Positions 1-9,351 of a stretch of 22,294 nucleotides of DNA are shown piece after piece. Source of the stretch: Gamarada debralockiae. Lineage: Eukaryota; Ascomycota; Leotiomycetes; Helotiales; Hyphodiscaceae. Position 1 is the first letter of the stretch, and each line of letters opens with the position of its first letter. The notes under the pieces were generated by a model. The model was not told the DNA's origin, did not search any database, and was given only the letters and a program-made list of their open reading frames with translations. The translations under genes and the position numbers were made by a program. Where the stretch lies: NCBI GenBank assembly GCA_002803225.1, contig NXFV01001460.1, positions 1 to 22,294 on the forward strand. Reading direction: 5' to 3'.

Positions 1-2163
1 GGTCAGCGTGGAAGGATGCTCCTGCCCTAACACCCTCTTGCGTCGTTTGGTTTCTTCTACAAACAAGACCTCGGCCTCATTATATCGTCCATCTGTGTAT
101 AAACACATCCCAAACCTCCATGCTAAAGCAACCCTCTTCTCCTCATCTTTTGCAACGGCATCAGATATTAGCACAAAACTTACGTGTGGCAGGTATGTTC
201 TCCACACGCTTCTGTTTTGGTGGCCATGGTCTGGGAACACTTCGTCTAGTCGCGCAATAGCCCTTTCGGTCCATTGAACGATCAACTCCTTTTGCTGAAG
301 CCAGTTTCTTGTTGCGAGATGCACTAGTCGGTGAAGATCAAGAGCTAGGTCTGTCGCTCGTTTAACAATGAACGAGTAGGCTTCGAGTGTCCCGATTGCA
401 TCTGTCTCCTTTTTTCGAGACGCTCCTGCCGGAAGAAGAGACTGCGGAATGTCCTTGGGATCTATACAGGCCATAAACGACAGGTAGTCGGCTGCGAGAG
501 GATCGCGATGGCGGATCTGTTCAAACGAGATGAGCCACGTCGTAGCGACAGGGTTCTTTATATTGTCATATCTCCCCTCATCCTCAAATTCCTCGCTAAG
601 GAGATCAATGACGGCCTCTTCTTGATCTACAAGAAGGGATAGGTAGTCTGCGAATGCGATCCCATTCTCGTTAATGTATGCTGCTGCCTGAACAATAGCG
701 AGCGGAAGGTAGGTGAGCTCTTTTAGTACGGCCATTGTATCTGGTATATTATCAACCAGATCTGGCTTAACTAAACACTTCTGTAGCAGCTGTATCGCTA
801 CGTCCTCGTCCATCTCCGGGACCTCTACAACATTCTGGCGTGCAAGTTTGACGGCCGTCTTCCTGTCACGCGTCGTGAAGACGATACATCCTTGCTCACT
901 TCGTGGGAGATAGTTGATTAGACGACCGGATCCCAGCTCAGTCCCGGGTTTAGTGATCCACATATTGATATCGTCAGCATTGTCAAATACCAGGAGCCAC
1001 CGGCCTGCGCTTTCCTTGCTTAGGTAATCTTGCACAAGTTTCTTTGCATTTGCCTTATCTTCGTCCGAGCCGGGGATCTTAAGCTGTCGGGCAACGTCAA
1101 GATATGCTTGATGAAGACTTTCTGTGTTAGTCGCGGGTATCCAGATCACCAAGCAGTGCTTATACATGTCCCTAACTCGGTAGGCTAGTTCGAGTACCAA
1201 CTGAGTTTTGCCCACCCCTCCAAGACCAGTAACTGCAACCTTGGTCGTTTGCTTTCTAAGGAAAAGCCTTCCTTGAAGCTGAGAAAACTGGGCCCCACGG
1301 CCCGTAAAGTTAGGATTCCTGTCGAATGGCACAATAAAAGGAACGCCCTTTCCTGAGTTCCAAACTTAGAGTAGGTAAAAGCACAATAAGGACGCCATAC
1401 CTTCTAGATCTTTCGGCTTGATACTGTCCACAGAGAACCCCTTTACTGTCATTTCGAGCCTTTTTAGTGCAGCCTCCTTCCCCTCGCCATAAATTGCTGG
1501 CATCGACACCTCGCAAAGACCTAGTAAACAGTATACAATGTCTTCTTCTTCGGTTGTCTGACGTCGCGCTGCCCATCCTTTCCGCTCAGGTATACTAAAA
1601 TCAGAGAAACGATTTCCTCGTAGAGCCTGAACTGGAATTTGGGTAATCTCGTGAATTAACTTTTCGAGTGACGTTTTGTCACCTAGTAACTTGCCCTCTT
1701 GAGAGAAGAATTTGACTACTGCTGGAGCAATCAGTTCTTGAAGCGTCCAGCCTCTCGTGAACCATCTACTACTCCGAAAGACACCTTCCCAAGTGCTCCG
1801 TCGCGCCTGGATATCTACATTATCGCCAGGTGTCGATACATCCGCGAGGTACACGTAGCATTTCTTCGCATTTCGGTACCAACGGAACATAGAATTGATA
1901 GCCTTCGAAAGCTCGGCGGGATCCGACTTGTTAATACAGCACGTGTCGACCCAAAAGTATTGTAGGCCATCCTTGGCCGCTTGTTCTCCACAAAACTTAA
2001 TCTTCTCGTAGCCAGATTTACTATTGCCTGCACCACTTATGAGATCCTGATAGCTGACTTCTTGGCCCTCTGTCCAAGTGTGCGAGAGTATTGCGTATGG
2101 AGTGGTATGGGAAGCCTGGACGAGGCTGAACTCGCCAGGCTCTTTGATTTCTAGAAGGCGCAT
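1..2163 (-). CDS. HET-domain NLR (HET / NB-ARC / TPR), C-terminus outside window
   Basis: Fungal NOD-like receptor of the kind linked to heterokaryon incompatibility and non-self recognition. Exon 1 is 1401-2163 from ATG at 2163; exon 2 is 1-1352 and runs open to the window edge. The 48-nt intron (1353-1400, GTATGG...CAG, phase 1) joins DLE to GKGVPF. The HET domain spans about residues 20-150, with AILSHTW, the WVDTCCINK block and the RGWTLQELIAP block. The linker VPFDRNPNFTGR leads to an NB-ARC domain with P-loop GLGGVGKTQ (about 297-305), Walker B-like WLLVFDNAD and a YLPLAI motif in place of GLPLA. The last residues (LGQEHPSTLT) are the typical start of TPR_10/TPR_12 repeats, so the ligand-sensing repeats lie beyond base 1. 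705 residues are visible with no stop. The domain assignment is firm; the role in allorecognition is inferred from the family. Confidence 0.93.
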
Positions 2164-2821
2164 GTTCGTGCACGGATTAGGATCGCGTGTGTGTCCCGTA
2201 GGTCTGAAGAAGTCAAGTATAGATTAGATTCTGCGATTCTAGTCCAGAGTGGAATGTGGGATCAGAGTGTCCGACGTAGGGCAGCCTTCGCAGGGTGCGG
2301 GACAGTTGCAGCACATGATTTGTTTTTTTTGGGCACAGCTTAGCGCTTCCAGATTATGACATGATTAATTCTTTAGCTACAAATTTGCCACTCTTATCCT
2401 ATGCAGCTCCATTCGTCTCTGTATACTGTTTGATGTCTGAATAAAGGGTTATGCTAGAGTCGCGGCGGTATAGATGAACACGCTTTGGCAGTCTGATTTT
2501 GGATGAGTTGTTTTTAGAATCGCTGACTAAGCAATGTTTAACTCAATTAAACATTGAGAGCTCTCCACGCCAACTACGAGGAGTCCTTTTGCCAGGTAGA
2601 TGCACGATCTTGCGTATACGAACAGCTCAAGTTATTTATAAAGCAGATTTAAGTTAAAACTCTAGCATTGAACAATATTTTCCCATTCCTGGCGTCCTAA
2701 TCTCACGCTCTGCCTATTCCAATTCTTGACCACGTGATCATTTCGCACTTCTCATCACCCAAAATACGATGGGAGACGTGGGCTTGGTGCCTTATATATT
2801 AGGTACCAATCAGCTCAAAAG
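2164..2821. other. Intergenic region upstream of the NLR
   Basis: No coding region could be supported. It holds the 5' side of the minus-strand NLR and an AT-rich stretch around 2500-2680, including a perfect palindrome listed separately. A T-run (about 2320-2330) and a CACGTG word near 2731 are visible, but neither can be tied to a gene. Confidence 0.5.
2532..2556. repeat. Perfect inverted repeat, 10-bp arms, 5-bp loop
   Basis: CAATGTTTAA (2532-2541) and TTAAACATTG (2547-2556) are exact reverse complements separated by CTCAA. It sits in an AT-rich intergenic stretch between the NLR and a transposase relic. It could be a hairpin, a dimeric binding site or the trace of a mobile-element end. 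The palindrome is certain; its role is unknown. Confidence 0.8.
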
Positions 2822-3215
2822 ATGGTTGATCGCAGCCCTTCTGCTTCTTCGCTGTTCAAAGCCATGGCCGTGCCTTCGAAAATCGATCCAGCCACAGCAG
2901 TTCTCGATCGCTTCGGTCATTCAAAGAACAATACCTATGCTGCCCTCTCTGGACTCAGTGCAGTGCCCGTGTCCACCCTGTGGCATCGTGACCATGGCCG
3001 TCCGTCACTCCAAAAAAAAGGCACCAAGCAACAATATCTCACCCCTCACGAAGAGAAAGCGCTGGTCAATCATGTGCTGCGAATGTCCGAGGCCGTTTGT
3101 CCCACTTTACATTGCTTCCCGACGTCCCAGTGGAGCCCAGTTTATACGCTTCTTGAAAGAAACTATGCATTGTTGTAGCTGCCCAATGAGTATTCTTCAG
3201 TTCCCCGCTGAATGA
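2822..3215 (+). pseudogene. Fot1/pogo-like transposase N-terminal fragment (CENPB-type HTH)
   Basis: From ATG 2822 the reading frame carries the hallmark start of fungal Tc1/mariner-superfamily (pogo/Fot1) transposases: a VPVSTLWHRDHGRPS segment and a QQYLTPHEEKALVNHVLRMSE segment, which together form the CENPB/Psq-type helix-turn-helix that binds transposon ends. After about 3090 this frame loses similarity and stops at 3178, while the +1 frame continues with residues that look like the next part (PLYIASRRPSGAQF) to about 3215. This suggests a frameshift. No DDE catalytic domain follows and no terminal inverted repeats were seen. It is therefore a dead 5' fragment. The tail overlaps an unrelated minus-strand reading frame ending at 3163. 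Confidence 0.72.
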
Positions 3216-4130
3216 ATGTTGATCTCAGCACCATCTGATATTCAGACAAAACCGTCTCGTCCGTCACCAGCTCAATCGGACTGAGCCCCATGTTCCACGA
3301 ACCTCGTCCTTGCTCAGGTGACTCCTGGAACACTTTGGAAATCCTGACCTCGCATGCACGTTCGAGCTGTGGCTCATCAGATAACGAGCCGCCATCGGAA
3401 ATTTCTTCCACTAATCGGTGTATCTCATATTGCTTGACCGGCGTGAGTGGACTGCTAGGCTCCGCTGGTGACCAATGATAAATAGTATCACGGGCTGTTT
3501 GCAGTACACTTCCAGAAACAACCTTGAAGTTCTCCGTGCCTTCCAATATTTTGTGGGTCTCGCTAGGGGCGTCGTTCCCGTCTTTTTGCATTTCAGTGGA
3601 ATTCCAGCGTTTTGATATGCTCCCCAAGCTTATGCTGTTTCACTCTCAGCTCTTCGAGGAATTTGTAACTTGGGCGAGTAGTTTGGTCGGAGATTGCAAC
3701 AGATCTATCTATGCCAGCCATGTGAGAGAGTGCCGGTAGAAGCAAATCTTACATAGACGGCCAGGAGGCATGCTTGAAAGGTCTTTCAGTAAATCTTAAT
3801 GTGCCATCGAATTTGAGCGATTTCATCGCTGTTATTTCCCGGTTGCAACTGTTCGAGCGTCCTGGTACTCGGTCATACCTCTCTTGCCCAGCTTGCGAAG
3901 GATCATATCAAGATTACTCATTGTATGCTGGCAGTCCGACACAACAGAATCGACCGATGCCCATATTCACTTGATATCAGCGTGGCCGTTGAGCAAGGAT
4001 TGTGTTTCTTGAAGCTCTTCTGGATGGCCTTGAGGATTGTTTCAAGGTTCCTAAGGCTGCTGAAGATGTTATCTATCTAAGACTGCACTACAGGAGATAT
4101 GCAGATGAAGAAGTGGCCCAAGCACAATGA
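3163..4130 (-). pseudogene. Relic of a fungal STAND-type N-terminal-domain gene
   Basis: Reading the minus strand from about 4100, pieces of one protein appear in alternating frames. A segment near 4035-4060 (NIFSSLRNLETILKAIQ) shifts frame into EELQETQSLLNG, then an in-frame TGA, then SVVSDCQHTMSNLDMILRKLGKRG (about 3870-3950), another shift, then EIAQIRWHIKIY, a TGA, and KTFQACLLAVY near 3755. This order resembles the N-terminal domain of fungal STAND/ankyrin proteins (helical segments with a ...LDxxLxKxG... core and an IRWxIxxY...FQACL block). A possible 45-nt intron (GTAAGA...TAG) follows, then a further frame, and finally a 3163-3590 frame of unknown character. At least two stops and two shifts make function unlikely. 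The family call rests on remembered patterns, so it is moderate. Confidence 0.5.
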
Positions 4131-4384
4131 GCGGCATCACTCTCTTACCTGTCCCACAGCCGAATCGAGACCACAGAGTTCATAAGCAGATTGCCCCAAC
4201 CTCCCTAAGATCCTACTACGCTGAGGCATAAGATGGTAGAGTAGCCTACTCTGTGATGGCTTCGCTGAAGAAGGTTTGAAGTGATCGATAGCACAAGAAA
4301 ACCAATGAAGACAGAGTAGGGTGAGGAATCGTTTCCCAGGCGAGTCAACGAAAGAGTGTGAGGTTGGCGAAAGAATGAGAAGTG

Positions 4385-4850
4385 CTGAAGCGATGCCAGG
4401 TCTGTGCCCAAATAACCTGGAAATGAATGTTGGTGTAAAGAGCGTGGTTGCACGGAGAGTCCCTTCCGAGAGCCTGAAAATGAGTGACAAATGTGTGCGG
4501 ATGAAGTAATGAATGTGATTGAACGAATGACGTGTATAGTGCCTAGAAGAGTCCTGTTCTTGCCATTGAACATGATTCGTGATTGAACAAAATGTCGGGT
4601 AGTGGTCTTGTAGGCCTAAGGTCCGTAAAGAATGTCGGGTAATGATCGTGGGTGCTCGAAAGCGAAGCCAGGTATGTCTGCCTGAAGATACTGGTAATGA
4701 GTGTAGGGTAATGAACGACTGGTAGCGAACGTGGGATAAAGAAGCTCTTTGCCCAAAGAGTCTGGAAAATGACTGTGGGGTAATGATCGTAGGGGAATGA
4801 GCGACTGGTAACGAACGTCGGGTAAAGAATGGAAGGTGGCGAAAGCCATG
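4385..4850. repeat. Decayed minisatellite, units about 28-43 bp
   Basis: A core of CTGG(t/a)AATGA followed by a GT.GGGTAA..GA word recurs at 4417, 4474 (poor copy), 4691, 4719, 4762 and 4805, with GTCGGGTA words also at 4594 and 4634. Spacings are 28, 40 and 43 bp. A longer pattern around GCGA(t/a)GCCAGGT (about 4390 and 4668) suggests a higher-order duplication of roughly 276 bp. Several reading frames stay open across it on the minus strand only because the repeat lacks stops; their products are low-complexity and repetitive, so I do not call them genes. No known element was recognised. Confidence 0.7.
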
Positions 4851-4911
4851 ATACGAAGTAATAGAACCAGGATTCTGCCCGTTTTGAGACACAAAGAATG
4901 ACGTCGTTCAA

Positions 4912-5291
4912 CTTTTAGGGGCGACTAAGACGGCCCTCTGGCCTGTTGGGAACCACAGAGGAGATATTGAGGCAGTCCAGAATCACCACCTGCAGAGAGA
5001 CCAAGAGATGAATGTCCCGACCAATTGTCAGCATGTAGTTCCATTAGTCGGGAACGAGTACTTGCCATTCTGCGGCGATTGCGCATTCCATTGATAGTAA
5101 GTTGACGCAACGGCTTCGATCATGGAGATTCACCATGGATACTTAAATGGATGCTAGTCCTGCGGAGAGCAAAAACCATCGATAAACACATTTCACTGTG
5201 CAGGTCTAATTCTGATGCGACTGAGACCTCCCAATGCACGTATCGCTCATAAACCCTTCAATGCGCCTGTCACATCCCATATGCGTTCATC
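4912..5291. other. Intergenic stretch downstream of TAF11
   Basis: Lies beyond the TAF11 stop on its minus strand and probably contains its 3' untranslated region. No reading frame, RNA gene or repeat could be supported. Confidence 0.4.
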
Positions 5292-6340
5292 TCACTTGAA
5301 AAGTCTCTTGCCCTGGACCTTTGAAGCAAATCTCTCCACACCACTACTCTGCTGCAACTGCCACAATCCCAATTGACCAACCAAGCCCCCCTCTCCACTA
5401 GCCTTATATCTTCGGTGCGCCTCTCTCAAATGCTCTGGCAAAAGCGGACCGCGTGGTAGCTTCTTCTCCTCATCCATGATCTCCTTTGGTAGTGTGGGAA
5501 GCTTCTCCATGTTCTTCTTGATCTCCTCCTTCAACAAGTCATCGCCTGCAATCCACTGTTCCTGAACCTTTCTTGCACCCTCGATCATATCACCAGCAAA
5601 GACCTTCGCGACGGACTTTACGGCCAGTATGACGCTTGCGGGAGCGGATTGGGAGAGTGTTTGATTGACAATCTTGTAGGCATCATCAGCATTTATCCCT
5701 CCCACGATCGCAATGTCTCCAAGAGTATACTTACACGACGAACCACCGAATCCGGCAGCTTGGACGATCGCAAAGCTTCGTATCTCTGAAACTGCTGCTC
5801 ATCGAGGTGCCGCACCAACAATGCGCGATGCTCAACCTCCTTCTGCCGTTCCTCCAGCGTACGAGCCACCATCTCAACATTCATCTCTTCACCACCCTCT
5901 TCTTCCTCATCCGCACTGGCAATGCTCTGCTTTCTCTTCCTACCCCCTGACGCGCCCGAAACCGCGGACTTCGCCTTTCCATCAATAACACTCTCATCAT
6001 CGCCTAACTTCGCTTTCGACTTGCGACCGCGCTTCTTCTTCGCGCCTCCTGCGACACTGGCAGATGCGAGAGACATTGTATCGACCGAAGGTGAACGGGA
6101 GAAACGGGGCGTGCCGGCGATCGCGCTCGCGTTGTCGGGTGGGAAGGAGGTTTGTCGGAGGGGATGGGCAGAGGAGGCGGAGGTTGTGGAGAGCATGGAA
6201 GCTTTTCGGCGCTTTATGGCGGGGGCTGAAGACGGCATATCTGATTGTCGCCGTTTCGAAGATTGGGGTAGTTGTGCGTTGGGGGGGTATGGAGGGGATG
6301 CTTGCGAGAACAAGTTGTGGGCGTATGGAGGAGACGCCAT
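5292..6340 (-). CDS. TAF11: Transcription initiation factor TFIID subunit 11 (TAF11)
   Basis: Histone-fold subunit of TFIID that pairs with TAF13 in the nucleus during RNA polymerase II pre-initiation complex assembly. Two exons: 5735-6340 and 5292-5672. The 62-nt intron 5673-5734 (GTAAGT...AAG, phase 0) joins DSVVRR to IVNQTLSQ, restoring the conserved hTAFII28 core. The product is 328 residues. Residues 1-150 are low-complexity and basic with likely nuclear localisation motifs (AIKRRKAS, KKKRGRKSKAK, GGRKRKQS) and an acidic run DEEEEGGEE. The histone fold covers about 165-245, with RHLDEQQFQRYEALRSSKLP and SQSAPASVILAVKSVAKVFAGD. A charged C-terminal tail follows, with PRGPLLPEHLREAHRRY. 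It starts 368 bp from the divergent GTP cyclohydrolase gene. ATG 6340 is the first in-frame start. Confidence 0.93.
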
Positions 6341-6708
6341 TTCAGCGGAACGATGGCTAAAGGTGAGTTGATGGGTCGGGTAGCTTGCTCGCTTTAATTA
6401 ACGCATGCAAGATCGAGATCGCACAGTGTTATGGGTATTATTTGGACGCGCTCGTGATGCTTGCGCTGTCTGGATGTTGTCGTGATGCAGTTGGGACGTT
6501 TTGTAAACTACTGAGGTTGCATAACAAGGCTGAACTTTCTCCCCTGGAAATCCGCGGGCACAATTTTAGCGAGCTGCAAGGGTATTTTAGCGGCTCGCAT
6601 CGGAGCCCGGTGCAATCAATGCGGTAATTCTGGGGAAATTTTAGATTGTTTTCAGTCGGAAGTCATCTTAAGTTTCCATTCCAATCCTTATCCCTTCTCT
6701 CCTATAAA
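6341..6708. promoter_or_regulatory. Shared divergent promoter, TAF11 / GTP cyclohydrolase I
   Basis: The 368-bp gap between two divergent starts must hold both promoters. Visible structure is a direct repeat ATTTTAGCG at 6563-6571 and 6584-6592, and an inverted pair GCGAGC (6569-6574) and GCTCGC (6593-6598). A pyrimidine-rich leader (about 6675-6702) precedes ATG 6709. No clear TATA box was seen. Confidence 0.5.
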
Positions 6709-7733
6709 ATGGTACAATTCGCCAATCCGCCCTCAACGGGCAAGGAAGCCACTATGAATGGCGAATCCAGTGCGAGCAGTTCTGGCCAAATTACGCCGAA
6801 TGGAACAATGAAAATGGAGAATAGTGGGGTCGAGGGGAGTAAGAAACGAAAGAGAAGATCGAGGGGTTCGAAGGTCAATGGTCCTGTCTCAAGGAGGAGA
6901 CTGAGTGTCAGTAAACCGGCCAGAGATCCGAGAGATGAGGCATCTCCTTCCAGACCGGAGAAGGAGTCTGCTGGGTCGAGATCGCCTAGCCCTGTTATTG
7001 ATTTCGACGGATTGAGCCGTCCCAGTAAGTCCTACCACACTCATTGACCTGCAGTGTCTAAGTCTTAGAAAGGCAGAGGGACCCGCGAACGCCTCGATGA
7101 AACCCCCGAGCAAGCCGCTGCCCGCCTCAATAGGCTCTCAGGAGCCGTGCGCACGATACTCGAATGTGTTGGCGAAGACCCTGATCGCGAAGGACTGCTA
7201 GGCACACCAGAACGATATGCGAAAGCTATGCTATTCTTTACAAAGGGGTATCAGGAGAATGTGCGAGATATCGTCAACGATGCTATCTTCCACGAGGGAC
7301 ACAATGAGTTAGTTATTGTGAAAGACATTGAGGTATTTAGCCTTTGCGAGCATCATATGGTGCCATTCACTGGGAAAGTATGTACAGTAGACTCTATAGT
7401 CCACGACGAAACAGCTGACCGTCGCAGATGCACATTGGCTATATCCCAGATCGAGATGTAATCGGTATCTCCAAATTGCCTCGAATAGCAGACATGTTCT
7501 CTCGACGGCTACAAATCCAAGAGCGCCTCACAAAGGATGTCGCACACGCAGTCATGGAGGTCCTGAAGCCCCAGGGAGTGGCAGTGGTTATGGAATCCAG
7601 CCACTTATGCATGGTAATGCGCGGGGTAGAAAAGACGAGCGCAACAACAATTACAAGCTGCGTGTTGGGCTGCATAGAAAAGAGAGAAAAGACTAGAAAT
7701 GAATTTTTCAGTCTAGTGGGTCTGAATAGATGA
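6709..7733 (+). CDS. FOL2: GTP cyclohydrolase I
   Basis: Converts GTP to 7,8-dihydroneopterin triphosphate, the first step of folate and pterin synthesis. Three exons: 6709-7024, 7073-7377 and 7428-7733; 308 residues. Intron 1 (7025-7072) has donor GTAAGT, but only acceptor AAG at 7072 keeps frame and gives [16 protein letters not shown], as expected for the family. Intron 2 (7378-7427, GTATGT...CAG) is clear. Residues 1-105 are a polar, basic fungal-type extension with a KKRKRRSRG run. The catalytic domain covers about 115-308. Zinc and active-site residues are in [11 protein letters not shown] (C197, H199, H200) and [10 protein letters not shown] (C268), with [26 protein letters not shown] between them. 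The gene ends 208 bp from the convergent thymidylate kinase stop. Confidence 0.95.
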
Positions 7734-7941
7734 TAGATATTGGCCGGAAGCATTTTTGTTGCATTGTGCGGCGTTTTGAAAAGGATAGGGCAACCATGGT
7801 CTTCAACACCAAATATCGGAGGAGTTTTGTCTTTCTGTTGGTCTTAACGCCATAGTCATGAATTTTGTTTAGGGGTATCTCCTCTTTGGATCAATATCAA
7901 CATAAGGAGAAATATCTCAACATGTACCAATGCCCTGAAAA

Positions 7942-8868
7942 TCACTGCTCACTTGTGTACACATGGCCTTTATCCGTCACAACCTTCGCTCTTAACCACT
8001 CCACATCCTCATCATGCCAAGCCCCCACCGTCCCCAACTCATTTAATAATCCATCCTGAATCATATGCAGCGTCGGTTGAATCTCTGACCAAATCTTCTC
8101 CGCAACCTCTTCCACCCCAGCCCCCGCATTGACAACAACCATATCCGAGCTTTCCTCAGGCGTAAACCGCAGTCTCAAAAACTCCCATCTAACTTCCTTC
8201 TGCATCTCTTTCTTCTCGTATTTCTCGTCCCCGAATCCGCCACGCTTTTCTGCCTGTTCGGGTTCGAGGTCTAGGAAGATGGCTTTGTCGGGGCGTGGGA
8301 GCCCCACGTCGCATTGTCGAGCCCATTGTAGGTCGAGGGTTGGATTGTTTTTAGCTGCGCTGTAGACCATGCCTGAGTAATAGTAGCGATCGCAAACGAT
8401 TGTGTAGCCTTGTGCAATGGCCTCTCTTATGTATTTCCTACAGATGAGTGTTAGCGGTCATGCCACTTATTGTAGTTGATGGGACGATGAGAGGTGGAAT
8501 GAAGGGCTGCATACACTTTCTCCCAGCGGTTTGCAGAGAATAGGAGGTGGATCGCATGGTCGTCCATTTCTGTCTTGCTTTGTAGGTAGCTGTCTATCAT
8601 CTTTCCAATAGGGGATGACCGATCTGGATTTCTCTCGTCAGCATAGTCTTAAGAAGGTCCCTAGTCAAGCTGTAGAATTGATAGAAAATCCACGCTCACC
8701 GGGGAATCGCAGAGTCTTGACATTCCGCCCCGATGCATATAAAGCATCACAAAGCTTCTTGACCTGGGTAGTCTTGCCCGCTCGATCAAGTCCCTCGACC
8801 ACGATGAATGCGCCCCGGATGGCGGGTTTCGTTGGCTCTTTCCATGGGTATTCTTCTGCAGTTGCCAT
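7942..8868 (-). CDS. CDC8: Thymidylate kinase (dTMP kinase)
   Basis: Phosphorylates dTMP to dTDP with ATP, an essential step of dTTP supply. Three exons: 8700-8868, 8515-8623 and 7942-8437; 257 residues. Intron 1 (8624-8699, GTGAGC...CAG) creates the expected RFP-D-RSSPIGKMIDSYLQSK. Intron 2 (8438-8514, GTATGC...TAG) joins NRWEKV to KYIREAIAQG. Visible motifs are P-loop EGLDRAGKTTQ (25-35), the nucleotide-monophosphate block FSANRWE (86-91) and the DR motif VCDRYYYSGMVYSA (107-120). The protein is about 40 residues longer than yeast or human enzymes, because of a C-terminal tail rich in charged residues after about 215. That tail is in frame without a break, so it is probably real. The gene is divergent from TAF6 and convergent with GTP cyclohydrolase I. 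Confidence 0.93.
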
Positions 8869-9351
8869 TGTAGATAAGTCTAAACCCTTTGGGAAGTCTT
8901 CAACTGAATATGCTTCTCAGGGGATGTCGTCCTGAGTGTTGACGTTGGAGAATGTGGGGTGATCTTCACGCGTTTGGGAGACGCGCCGATTCACAGGCGC
9001 ATTGACGCCAAATTTTGGAGCTTCAGCCTTACGATTTTATTCGCAGCACAACCATCAACTTCATCGACGACACCGAGAAAACGAGACCGACCATCGAACT
9101 CAAGCTCTGGACGATTTACGAGTTTAATACATGGCAGCATAGGGTCACAAAACATCACATTCAGCTTCGAATTCAAGCAACAGCGAATCATACCACCACA
9201 CGAGACTCAGTGCCGCCGATTTCACTAACGAATGCGCTCTTCTCGATGCTGATCTAACGGCAAAGACTTTCTTTCAGGTCTCGGCCACTGCTGTGATTAA
9301 TTTGCTATCTGCTACGGCATCAACAACCTCCTTCACTCTCACCACACCATC
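8869..9351. promoter_or_regulatory. Shared divergent promoter, CDC8 / TAF6
   Basis: The 483-bp gap between two divergent ATGs. The TAF6 side carries a C/A- and pyrimidine-rich leader immediately before ATG 9352. No TATA box or convincing binding-site cluster was seen. A few open frames cross this region, but none resembles a protein family. Confidence 0.45.

Noticed and set aside
3774..3974. Plus-strand frame over the STAND relic
   Set aside because: Shadow of the minus-strand protein-like segments.
4137..4911. Long minus-strand reading frames across the minisatellite
   Set aside because: Several overlapping frames are open at once with repetitive composition; this follows from the repeat lacking stops, not from coding.
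5713..6371. Plus-strand frames over TAF11
   Set aside because: Antisense shadows of a well-supported gene; composition is the complement of its low-complexity N-terminus.
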